From positions 1 through 11,458 of the forward strand of contig WBUV01000061.1 of NCBI GenBank assembly GCA_008933525.1: a DNA stretch of 11,458 bases. The letters run 5' to 3'. The notes below the pieces were generated by a model that was given only the letters and a program-made list of their open reading frames with translations, was not told where the DNA came from and searched no databases. Below, piece after piece: positions 1 through 7,175 of this stretch. Within the stretch, counting starts at the first letter, position 1, and each line of letters begins with the position of its first letter. Source of the stretch: Bacteroidales bacterium. GTDB lineage: Bacteria > Bacteroidota > Bacteroidia > Bacteroidales > Tenuifilaceae. The translations under genes were made by a program, and so were the position numbers.

Positions 1-1
1 A

Positions 2-493
2 TACAAAGCTATATTCAAGAAGAGCGGCTATATCACTGCAGTTTACAATGTGGATATTGTTGCTGAAACCATTTTTAAGAATCGTTTGGTTGTTTCACCG
101 GTAATGGATATTAGCCAATTTAGGGTTGTGTTGGACTGGGAGCAACAGCCATTGGATTTGGATGCTCACTTCGTGAAAGCGAATTCTTACCATATTAGTT
201 TCCGCAATACTCGAGTTTTAGCCGATGGAACAGGAATGCTAGACCGTGACGATTTGGATGGTTTTGGACCAGAAACTATCACTGTGGAAAGAATTGATGC
301 CAATGGAAACTACGCTTTTTTTGTGCATAACTATTCTGCACACGAGAAACCAGGTTCGCCAAATCTTTCGGTTTCAAAGGCTACGGTTAGGGTTTATAGT
401 GGTAATCGTTTACTAAAAACGTTCCAAATTCCCGAAGGTTTTACCGAGAAAACATGGAATGTTTTTAGCGTGATTAATGGACAGGTTGAGTAG
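2..493 (+). CDS. C-terminal part of a probable secreted protein with a YfaP/DUF2135-like domain (5' end outside window)
   Basis: The reading frame is open from the window edge to a TAG at 491-493, giving 163 visible codons. A GTG at position 50 could be read as a start, but the frame continues upstream without a stop, so this is almost certainly the end of a longer gene. The visible part carries the pattern of a small beta-sandwich domain found in many bacterial surface proteins (YfaP/DUF2135-like): RVVLDWEQQPLDLDAHF, then YHISFRN, then an acidic LDRDDLDGFGPETITV segment, then YAFFVHNYS. The clustered Asp residues (DLDAH, DRDDLDG) suggest metal or ligand binding, which is inference. No enzyme motif is visible. 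The gene converges on the beta-lactamase gene, with an inverted repeat between them. The domain assignment rests on remembered motif similarity; the role of the full protein is unknown. Confidence 0.7.
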   Translation, partial: YKAIFKKSGYITAVYNVDIVAETIFKNRLVVSPVMDISQFRVVLDWEQQPLDLDAHFVKANSYHISFRNTRVLADGTGMLDRDDLDGFGPETITVERIDANGNYAFFVHNYSAHEKPGSPNLSVSKATVRVYSGNRLLKTFQIPEGFTEKTWNVFSVINGQVE

Positions 494-502
494 CAAAATT
501 GG

Positions 503-603
503 TTTTGTCATACTGAGCAAAGCGAAGAACCGAGCGTTATTTGTGAGTTCACCGCAGGTAATCTTTATTTTTCAGATCTTTTGCTTCGCTCAAGATGACA
601 AAA
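503..603. repeat. Imperfect inverted repeat with TTTTGTCAT ends, MITE-like or bidirectional terminator
   Basis: The left arm (503-518, TTTTGTCATACTGAGC) matches the reverse complement of the right arm (588-603) at 14 of 16 positions. GCGAAG-type sequence follows inside both arms. The arms enclose about 70 bases with no reading frame of note. The element fills the gap between two converging genes, so it could end transcription from both sides, but the loop is long and no clean T-tract stem is seen. Sequences of the type TGTCAT...GAGC...CGAAG are, from memory, frequent small intergenic repeats in Bacteroidota genomes. A related copy lies at 1373-1402. Confidence 0.6.
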
Positions 604-605
604 GA

Positions 606-1340
606 TCATAATGATTTGCTTAATTTTAAAGTGTGAGTTAGCAACTCAATTCCACCAAAATTCCCATGTCCTGGGATAACCATTTTTGCATATGGGAACT
701 TATCAATCACCTTTTTAATTGTTATTGGATAAGTCTTCAATTCGCCATCAACTGTATTCCCTAAGTTGGTTGAATGGGTACTTTTTGCCATACAGCCTGC
801 AAAAAGAATTTTCTCCGAAGGAATCCACACTACAATGTTATCCATAGAGTGCGCAGCTCCTAAGTAGTAGCATAGAATTTCTTTATCGCCTAAAAAAAGT
901 TGAAGAGAATCCTTAAATCCACCATCAGGATAGATCTGTCCTTTTTGTTTTAAAATATCTATGGTTAATTGATTTGCGTATGTTTTTACTCCAATCTTTT
1001 TAAGGTAATCTAATCCCCCTGTACAGTCGTTATGCCAGTGGTTTGGCACAAAGCCAATTATTTTTAGCTTCAAAGAGTCGGTTATGAAGTCAATCAACTC
1101 CTTTGTTTGTGTTATGGTTGTAGGTGTATCGAATAGAAACGCCACATTATTGTTGATTAATATTAATCCGTTGGAGGGAAATCTTCCAAATTTGGGGTCG
1201 TTGGTGTACGATATGTGAATAAAGGCGTTATCGGCTATTTTAACAAGGGTTATATCGTTGTTGACCTTAATTTGAGTATAAGTTTGTGCATAATTTGCTG
1301 ATGCAATAAGTAGGCATAGAAGGAAAATAATAGTCCTCAT
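606..1340 (-). CDS. Subclass B1 metallo-beta-lactamase, CfiA/CcrA-like
   Basis: This is a 244-residue zinc hydrolase expected to open the beta-lactam ring of penicillins, cephalosporins and carbapenems in the periplasm. Residues 1-18 form a signal peptide (MRTIIFLLCLLIASANYA, cleavage before Q19). All six B1 zinc ligands are present: H101, H103 and H164 for site 1 (HWHND and GAAHSMDN), and D105, C183 and H225 for site 2 (AGCMAK and IPGHG). The residue after D105 is Cys, as in CcrA; many other B1 enzymes have Arg there. Substrate-contacting K186 (GCMAK) and N195 (NLGN) are also kept. The loop before PSNGL (about 46-58) corresponds to the flexible L3 flap. Length and C-terminus are normal for the family, so the gene looks intact. 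It lies 101 bp after the stop of the large secreted protein gene, on the same strand, but has its own promoter candidate inside or next to a small repeat. Actual substrate range and expression cannot be told from sequence. Confidence 0.93.
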   Translation of the reverse strand: MRTIIFLLCLLIASANYAQTYTQIKVNNDITLVKIADNAFIHISYTNDPKFGRFPSNGLILINNNVAFLFDTPTTITQTKELIDFITDSLKLKIIGFVPNHWHNDCTGGLDYLKKIGVKTYANQLTIDILKQKGQIYPDGGFKDSLQLFLGDKEILCYYLGAAHSMDNIVVWIPSEKILFAGCMAKSTHSTNLGNTVDGELKTYPITIKKVIDKFPYAKMVIPGHGNFGGIELLTHTLKLSKSL

Positions 1341-1363
1341 AGTTGGGTTGGTTTAATGTTTTA

Positions 1364-1393
1364 CAAAAATAGAGATTTCTCACTTCGTTCGAA
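1364..1393 (-). promoter_or_regulatory. Candidate Bacteroidota-type promoter of the metallo-beta-lactamase gene
   Basis: Read on the - strand, 1371-1364 is TATTTTTG, a perfect match to the Bacteroidota -7 consensus TAnnTTTG. Eighteen bases upstream lies TTCG (1393-1390), one base off the -33 consensus TTTG. Transcription would start about 15-20 bases before the ATG at 1340. The -33 part and the spacer fall inside the small repeat at 1373-1402. This is a motif match only. Confidence 0.5.
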
Positions 1394-1402
1394 ATGACAA
1401 AG
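1373..1402 (-). repeat. Short interspersed repeat, TTTGTCATTTCGAACGAAG type
   Basis: Read on the - strand, this 30-bp stretch begins CTTTGTCATTTCGAACGAAG and ends GTGAGAAATCT. It contains the small palindrome TTCGAA and belongs to the same TTTGTCAT...CGAAG family as the 503-603 element. From memory, this sequence type recurs in intergenic regions of many Bacteroidota genomes. Together with 503-603 it brackets the beta-lactamase gene, with TTTTGTCAT at the left outer end and ATGACAAAG at the right. Confidence 0.55.
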
Positions 1403-1441
1403 AAAAAGAATCCTTTACGAACAATTATCAAAGAGCAACCA

Positions 1442-4400
1442 TCAACCTCTACTCGCTACAACGCAAACTTTTTTCTCCTTCTTAACTTCGCCTTTTAGGT
1501 TAAAGTATTCAATGTAGATAATGTAAATACCCACGGGAACCCTGCGGTTACTGAAATTGATTCCATCCCAACGAATTGAACCTTCGGTTCCAAGCAGTAA
1601 ATTGTTTGCGAGGCGATAAACCTCCACACCAATTGAGGTATAAACCCTAATGTTTGCTAAATATCCGGCATCGGGTAGGTTATAATTGATAAGCAAATAA
1701 TCTTCTCGCCCATCGCCGTCTGGCGAGAATGTTTCGGGCGATAGCGTGAAGTTCGACGTTGAGGTTGTTGCATCGGTGTGCTGAGAGTTTTTGTAGGTTG
1801 GCGTTGCAAACCCAACTACCTGCGATGCCGATTGCCACGTTGAGGCTTCATTCGACGGTAAGTTTGGATTGATTCGCTCCAGCGAAACTCCTTTGGTGTC
1901 ATTAATCAACTTGTTATGCATCTTTTCGGTGTAGTTGAATTCATCAATTACTCCTAGTTGTTCATCGAGTAAAACCACATAGCCCTTATCGTTGTTAAAC
2001 GAGGCCAACTTCGATGCCCATACAAAGGCATTCGGTTTTTCTGCTGTGTAAAACTGTTTTACAAGATCGGGATTAGTGCAAATAACAATATACTCGTATG
2101 GGAAAAACAACCGTGCTGTGTCCGATGCTGGATAGGTTTGATTCAAATCAAGAGTATTCAAATCCCTATTGCTTAAGTAGAGTTTTTTCAGGTCGAAAGT
2201 CTTGGTGGAGTTGTTGTAAAGTTCTACGAAATCTGTTCCGCCGGTATAAGGGTTGAAAAGCACCTCGTTTATTACAATTTCGTTGGCTAAAGGTGTTTGT
2301 GGGAGAGCAAAATCAATATCAACCTCATCAATTCTGTTGCCAGCAAAATCCATAACCTCGTCTGATACTGTTAGAGTGTATCGTTGGTTAGTTTCCATTG
2401 GGTTTGTCAGCATAATAGTAACCTCGTTGAAAAGGTTACCGCTCGAAATGATGCTGAGTATTCCCAGAACGCTTGGCAAAGCATAGTTGTCACTCAATGT
2501 AAAGCTAAGGCTATCCATTTGTTCACTATAACTTATTTTGATAGTTCTGTTATCCATCACCTCTGTAGCAACGACTCGTGGTTTGGTAATATCTGGATTC
2601 AATCCCGAGACTGAATTAGGTTCACAGGGTGTTCCTCCGGCTGAAGCTTGACTGGCTCTCCAGTTGCTTGCTCCTTCTGCTAAATTGGTAATGTCGATAC
2701 ATTCCATTGAGTAGCCGCCACTGTTTCGGGTTGCATCGTTATACCAGTTGCTAGTGTAATTGGCAAATGCAATAAGGTTGCTGTTGCTGTCGAACAGTTT
2801 TATCAGCATTCCATCGTTGAGAAGGGCGGGGAAACTTGTTACTCCAATAGTTTGTCCGTAAACCGAAAGATACCCCGATGCCGTGTTTGAGCAGACAACT
2901 GCATAGCTTAGTGGTGCAATTTTTACTGTAGGTAAAGTAACCGCAGTAGAGTTGAGTTGCATTGTCCAATCCGATATCGATACCGAATCGGAATCAGGGT
3001 TGTAGAGTTCAACGTACTCGTACTCTGGTAGGCCAATGCTCGGTGTCGGGTTTGCCATTATTTCGGTGATAACCAATCGGCCAAGGTTTCCCTCTGTGCC
3101 TATTCCAAACGTGGCACTATCGGATATGGCGTAGCCATTCTCATCTAAAATATTCGAAATGTTTAACTGTAGGTTACCCAATGGCATTCTCGATGTTGTG
3201 AGTAAAACCTCGTTGGGCTTTTCTACATTAAATTGTGCCGATTGAACTTCTATGCTTTCCCCGTTTTCTTTCTTAATGACATAATTGCTGGTGTTCGATG
3301 CGCTGGTTGGGTTTATGCCTTTGCAAAACAGAACCTTAACCGATGATAGATTCATCGATTTTACCGATTTAAGTATAGGAGGATACTCAACCGTGCAAAT
3401 CTTTAAATTATCAACCCAAAGAAGCCCTGCTCTGGATGATGTGAATCCGAACTCCAATCCACCATAGTTAATGGCTATATCGCTTTTAAAAGTAGTTTCG
3501 CCGCCTAAAATCATACAGCCCGATTGCTTGGGTTGATACCAAAGCGATATCTTTCCCGTTGGCGAAAGTGTTAGTTTTAACTTAACCTCATCGTTCTCAT
3601 TCCAGTCAAATGCTGTAACTATAAGATTGTTGCGCTTACTACCCTCGAGCAACCATAGCGAGAGCAAATCGTTACCACTGCTAGGGTTTATTCCAACTGC
3701 AATACCTGTTGCCGTGTCTAAGTTTTCCGATGTTGATGCTAACACAAAGTTGAAGTAATTGTCGGACGATGGATCCCAATTTCCATTACGTATGGTTACT
3801 TCCCACTCAATGGCTTTTCCGCCCGATGAACTTATGCCGATTGGAAATGTAAGTGTGTTTACCTTCCCATCGGGACTGCCAGCGTGAATAAGCGATTGTC
3901 CTCCTGCAATTGGGGTGATTGTGGAGAGTTTCCAGTTCTGAATGCCATTCCAATTTGGCGTTGTTCCCTCAAAATCTTCATTAATAGGGCAATTCTGGTT
4001 ATAACCCACAAACATCTCGGGCGAATTACCTTGCTCTAAAGTTCCAGATGTTGCCTTGTACTGATATTTGCCAATGCTGTTGAGTTTAACTCCATCCCAA
4101 TTTGAAGCACCATTGATTATAGAACTTATCATTGGAGATGTTTCCATTTGCCCGTTTCCGCTTTGGAGCAATAAACTTGCGCTTCCTGCGAAGTTGGTGT
4201 CGCTATTACCCAAACTGTCGGTTGCCGATGCCTTTACGTTGAATGCTTGATTGGGTAAACCAATAAATGGTACTTGGGCAAACGTGAGTTTTGATGCTAC
4301 AACATCAATTTTACAGGATTGCCCGTAAATAGTTAGCGGAATTGTAGTGCTGAACGCTGTTCCACTTGTGGCCGATTGCAGCCCGTGGTTGCTTGTGGAT

Positions 4401-7087
4401 ATGTAAAATCGGAACTTTGTGCCATCTACAATGGCATTCTCCCGAATAAATGCTTTAATGGTAATATCGAGCGAGTCGTTATTTGGAATTGTAACGCCGT
4501 TCTCAGCAATGCTAAGCACAAATTTTCCGCTACTAACACTAAAATTTGATGTAATAGTTTCGTTTGGGGTTATTATAATAAATCCTTTAATCATTTGTGA
4601 GAGTTGAATTGCATTTTCGGGGTCGAAGGTGGCAAGCGTAATTGTGGTTGGAATCAGCGGTAAGCCATCCGATGTGCCTTTATCTTTTATCCGAAGTTTT
4701 AACACCTCAAAGGCGTTGCTTGCGTTGCTATTTGCCGATGAAACGTTAATTGTGTCTTCGCTTACGATTATTGGAACTGCAACGCCATCGTTATCGCCAC
4801 AGGTAATAAATGCCGATGCCACATCGTCGAGCGTTGTACTTTGCGCCAGCAACGAGAATTTTTCAGGGATTGAGTAGTTAACCCCAGTATAGGTTACCTC
4901 TCCATTTACAATATTGGCCGTTTCGCCACCTGAAATTACAAGCGTTCCACTGCCAGCTGCCAGTTTTAGGTTCATTGCTCCGTTAAAATCTTTGTCGATA
5001 TTCTCGTTTTTATCGGTGGCGGCAATTTTGGCCGTAAAATTCTCCAAAACGCCTACTCTTGCAGGAACTTCCTTGAACGATAGTTTTGTGGCATCAACCT
5101 TTATGGTAAAAATGTTTGAGGTTATATTTGAGACAAACTGTGAGGCAAACCCTGAGCCTTGCTCATACGCAGTAAAACCGTGAGAATTTTTATCAACGTA
5201 AAGTTGAATTACCTGATTATCGGTTAAATCCTTACTCTTTAGGTATGCCCAAATGCTTATTTCTGCTGATGTTCCATCGGCTAAAATTAGGGATTGTTCT
5301 CCAAAGAATATCTCAACTGTTGCTGTTTTAATTTGTACATCGGCGAGTGTAATTAGCGAACCGTTTCGCTTAACCAGAACTCCTTCAATTGCTCTGTTTA
5401 GCGTAGCGATGTTGGCTATGCTTGTTCTGCTTAGCTTGATATATTTGACGATTGTGGGGGCGTTATCGCCGCTTCCTGCATCGTTTATTTTAAGGCGCAT
5501 TATCTCAACGGCTTTTTCAGGGCTTGTATTAAGCGATTGAATATTGACGGCTGCGGGTTGCGATGTTGGCTCGCTGGCTGTTGATGTGGTGTCGTTTACG
5601 GTTTGAATATCGTTGCTTATAGCCTCAACTAGTCCGCTACTCTCGGCTTTCATACTGAAAGTTCCTGTTGTACTGTAAACAAGATCAGACCATAGAACTG
5701 TTCCATTTGCGGCAGTTTTGGTAAGTCCACTAATCGATGTTAAAATTCCATCGCCTTCGTTTAGGCTTAGCGTTACAGGTTGTTCAAAGTCTGAATCGAT
5801 ACTTCCGAACTCATCGCAACCGCTAACCGATATGTCAAAATTCTTGTTCAATCCTACGGTTGTTGGTTGTTGAGTGAACTTGAGGTGTGTGGCTTGCACC
5901 TGAACAGTAAAGTTGTTAGATGCAACCGTTGAGGGAATGGAATTGATAAACCCAGAACCCGATATTCCAGCAATGAAACCATGGTTTTGGTCAATCTCAA
6001 AGCTTAGGCTGGTTCCTTCGGTTATTCCATTCTTAAGGTATATGCCTAGGGTAAATTCGTCCTTTGCCCCATCGTTTATAACCATTTGGGTTGAATCAAC
6101 ATCCAGAATAATTGTTTCATTGGTTATTTGATAATTTTTTATGTTGATATTGCCGCTTGGCCCTGTAATTTTTATTCCACCAATAATTGAACTCCATGGC
6201 GATAGAGTGGGCGAGGGGTTGTTAAATGCAACCCGCTTTACACGGGTAGGCTTATTATCTCCGCTGGCCATATCCTGAATGGCAAAACGGAACACATTAA
6301 CAGCATTTTGCAAACTATTTGCCAACGATGATATTGTACCACCAGCAATTTGTGCGGTTGGATTAATTATATTGGTTGTGTTATCGTTGAGGTTTGCAGC
6401 ATCGTAGGTTATGCTAATATTATCAGCCCAAAGGAGCATGTCGGCTGATGATGTGTAGCGGTAAAGTATACCGAAGTTGACAGATTCATTATGGTTGATA
6501 TCCTCTATACTGCCGTAGTTGATCAAATCGGTAAAAACTCCGTTAACCGATGCTTTAAGCGTAAATGTTCCGTTTGCGAGGCGTTGAACCTCAATTGCAC
6601 CTGCTTTTCCTGTGCCAATTTGGGTTTGCCAGTTTAATGTTGAAGTAAGAATTATTTGCGGTGTTCCGTTTGTTACTCTCCATATCTTTAGCAGGTCGTC
6701 GCTTCCAGTAAGGTTAACACCCACAGCATAGCCCGAGCCTGTCCCTGGAGAGGTCATTGTAGCACCATCGCTCATAAGGTAAACCCACCAGCTGTTCGAT
6801 GCAGAAGGGTCGTTGCCATGCCTAATTAGCATATGCCAAGTTATATCGCCCGTGGATACATTCCATGTGGGAAGGGTATAGTAGATTGAGTCGGTAGCAC
6901 TTGCGCTATTGTTAAATGTGTGCTTCAGCGAACGTGTTCCCACCAATGGAGATGATGTTGAGGCTTGCCACCTTCCTAGGGGTTTTTGAGTCCAAGTTGT
7001 TAGGTCATTAGACTCAAAATCAAAATTTATCTGTCCTATAACATTTAACGATAATACTGTTAAAATCAGGGTGAACAGTCGTTTCAT
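1442..7087 (-). CDS. Giant secreted or surface lamin-tail-domain protein with T9SS C-terminal sorting domain
   Basis: This 1,881-residue modular protein begins with a signal peptide (MKRLFTLILTVLSLNVIGQ, cleavage near residue 18). Approximate domain order: jelly-roll-like domain 20-230 (FDFES start, LLWADNISI end); three copies of a two-part module at 245-490, 514-755 and 780-1025; a second jelly-roll-like domain 1033-1235 (EDFEGT start, LLWVDNLKI end); SbsA/Big_5-like Ig domain 1236-1335; lamin-tail domain 1336-1495 (VITEIMANP, YEYVELYNP); second Big_5-like domain 1499-1598; second lamin-tail domain 1600-1765 (IVINEVLFNP, FVELYN); and a FlgD-like/T9SS sorting domain 1780-1881 (FSPDGDGREDY, then PVGIYIIYIEY and a Lys-rich end). 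It is probably exported by the Sec system, crosses the outer membrane by type IX secretion and is attached or released there. No catalytic residues stand out; an adhesive or structural role is inference. The frame is unbroken, with no sign of decay. The beta-lactamase gene follows downstream on the same strand. Confidence 0.85.
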   Translation of the reverse strand: MKRLFTLILTVLSLNVIGQINFDFESNDLTTWTQKPLGRWQASTSSPLVGTRSLKHTFNNSASATDSIYYTLPTWNVSTGDITWHMLIRHGNDPSASNSWWVYLMSDGATMTSPGTGSGYAVGVNLTGSDDLLKIWRVTNGTPQIILTSTLNWQTQIGTGKAGAIEVQRLANGTFTLKASVNGVFTDLINYGSIEDINHNESVNFGILYRYTSSADMLLWADNISITYDAANLNDNTTNIINPTAQIAGGTISSLANSLQNAVNVFRFAIQDMASGDNKPTRVKRVAFNNPSPTLSPWSSIIGGIKITGPSGNINIKNYQITNETIILDVDSTQMVINDGAKDEFTLGIYLKNGITEGTSLSFEIDQNHGFIAGISGSGFINSIPSTVASNNFTVQVQATHLKFTQQPTTVGLNKNFDISVSGCDEFGSIDSDFEQPVTLSLNEGDGILTSISGLTKTAANGTVLWSDLVYSTTGTFSMKAESSGLVEAISNDIQTVNDTTSTASEPTSQPAAVNIQSLNTSPEKAVEIMRLKINDAGSGDNAPTIVKYIKLSRTSIANIATLNRAIEGVLVKRNGSLITLADVQIKTATVEIFFGEQSLILADGTSAEISIWAYLKSKDLTDNQVIQLYVDKNSHGFTAYEQGSGFASQFVSNITSNIFTIKVDATKLSFKEVPARVGVLENFTAKIAATDKNENIDKDFNGAMNLKLAAGSGTLVISGGETANIVNGEVTYTGVNYSIPEKFSLLAQSTTLDDVASAFITCGDNDGVAVPIIVSEDTINVSSANSNASNAFEVLKLRIKDKGTSDGLPLIPTTITLATFDPENAIQLSQMIKGFIIITPNETITSNFSVSSGKFVLSIAENGVTIPNNDSLDITIKAFIRENAIVDGTKFRFYISTSNHGLQSATSGTAFSTTIPLTIYGQSCKIDVVASKLTFAQVPFIGLPNQAFNVKASATDSLGNSDTNFAGSASLLLQSGNGQMETSPMISSIINGASNWDGVKLNSIGKYQYKATSGTLEQGNSPEMFVGYNQNCPINEDFEGTTPNWNGIQNWKLSTITPIAGGQSLIHAGSPDGKVNTLTFPIGISSSGGKAIEWEVTIRNGNWDPSSDNYFNFVLASTSENLDTATGIAVGINPSSGNDLLSLWLLEGSKRNNLIVTAFDWNENDEVKLKLTLSPTGKISLWYQPKQSGCMILGGETTFKSDIAINYGGLEFGFTSSRAGLLWVDNLKICTVEYPPILKSVKSMNLSSVKVLFCKGINPTSASNTSNYVIKKENGESIEVQSAQFNVEKPNEVLLTTSRMPLGNLQLNISNILDENGYAISDSATFGIGTEGNLGRLVITEIMANPTPSIGLPEYEYVELYNPDSDSVSISDWTMQLNSTAVTLPTVKIAPLSYAVVCSNTASGYLSVYGQTIGVTSFPALLNDGMLIKLFDSNSNLIAFANYTSNWYNDATRNSGGYSMECIDITNLAEGASNWRASQASAGGTPCEPNSVSGLNPDITKPRVVATEVMDNRTIKISYSEQMDSLSFTLSDNYALPSVLGILSIISSGNLFNEVTIMLTNPMETNQRYTLTVSDEVMDFAGNRIDEVDIDFALPQTPLANEIVINEVLFNPYTGGTDFVELYNNSTKTFDLKKLYLSNRDLNTLDLNQTYPASDTARLFFPYEYIVICTNPDLVKQFYTAEKPNAFVWASKLASFNNDKGYVVLLDEQLGVIDEFNYTEKMHNKLINDTKGVSLERINPNLPSNEASTWQSASQVVGFATPTYKNSQHTDATTSTSNFTLSPETFSPDGDGREDYLLINYNLPDAGYLANIRVYTSIGVEVYRLANNLLLGTEGSIRWDGINFSNRRVPVGIYIIYIEYFNLKGEVKKEKKVCVVASRG
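4013..6355 (-). repeat. Three tandem copies of a two-part protein module, about 266 residues per unit
   Basis: Inside the giant secreted protein, an A part and a B part alternate three times. A parts start at residues 245, 514 and 780 and share a D-x-G/A-S/T-x-D-x-x-P pattern (QDMASGDNKP, NDAGSGDNAP, KDKGTSDGLP) and a later NHGF/SHGF/NHGL motif. B parts start at residues 399, 666 and 931 and share A-T/S-x-L-x-F-x-x-x-P (ATHLKF, ATKLSF, ASKLTF) and a following D-x-D-F-type turn. Spacing is 265-269 residues throughout. DNA-level identity is low, so the duplication is old and recombination between copies is unlikely. B parts resemble Ig-like folds. Confidence 0.75.
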
Positions 7088-7104
7088 TTTGTTTAATTAC
7101 TATT

Positions 7105-7141
7105 TTTACGAACAATAATTTACAAAAAATATAAATACAAA
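7105..7141 (-). promoter_or_regulatory. Weak promoter candidate for the giant secreted protein gene, in the divergent intergenic region
   Basis: The 88-bp gap 7088-7175 separates two diverging genes and is strongly AT-rich. Read on the - strand, TTTG (7141-7138) is followed after 20 bases by TATTGTTC (7117-7110), a partial match to the -7 consensus, about 20 bases before the ATG. The core ATTGTTCGTAAA here recurs at 1414-1425. On the + strand no convincing -33/-7 pair for asd could be found, though one must lie in this gap. No Shine-Dalgarno sequence precedes either start; the asd leader is A-rich, as is usual in Bacteroidota. Confidence 0.3.
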
Positions 7142-7175
7142 CACTTAATGTTTAACAATTAACAACTTAAAACAA

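Noticed and set aside
50..493. GTG at position 50 as the real start of the first gene
   Set aside because: The same frame is open to the window edge and the upstream codons read as a normal protein strand, so the GTG is an internal valine codon.
1314..1340. Beta-lactamase as a lipoprotein through Cys9
   Set aside because: Cys9 sits in the middle of the hydrophobic core of the signal peptide, too close to the N-terminus for a lipobox; cleavage after NYA (residue 18) fits better.
606..1340. Glyoxalase II or another general MBL-fold hydrolase
   Set aside because: The zinc site 2 Cys183, the HWHND motif and the GCMAK/NLGN region are specific to B1 beta-lactamases; glyoxalase II has Asp instead of Cys and a different C-terminal domain.
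2253..6131. Several small + strand reading frames (60-95 codons) opposite the giant secreted protein gene
   Set aside because: They lack recognisable domains and start contexts, and mirror the codon pattern of the - strand gene, whose domains are clear throughout.
1442..7087. CRISPR array or DNA tandem repeats within the long gene
   Set aside because: The repeats are visible only at protein level with spacing near 800 bp; no short direct repeats with regular spacers were seen.
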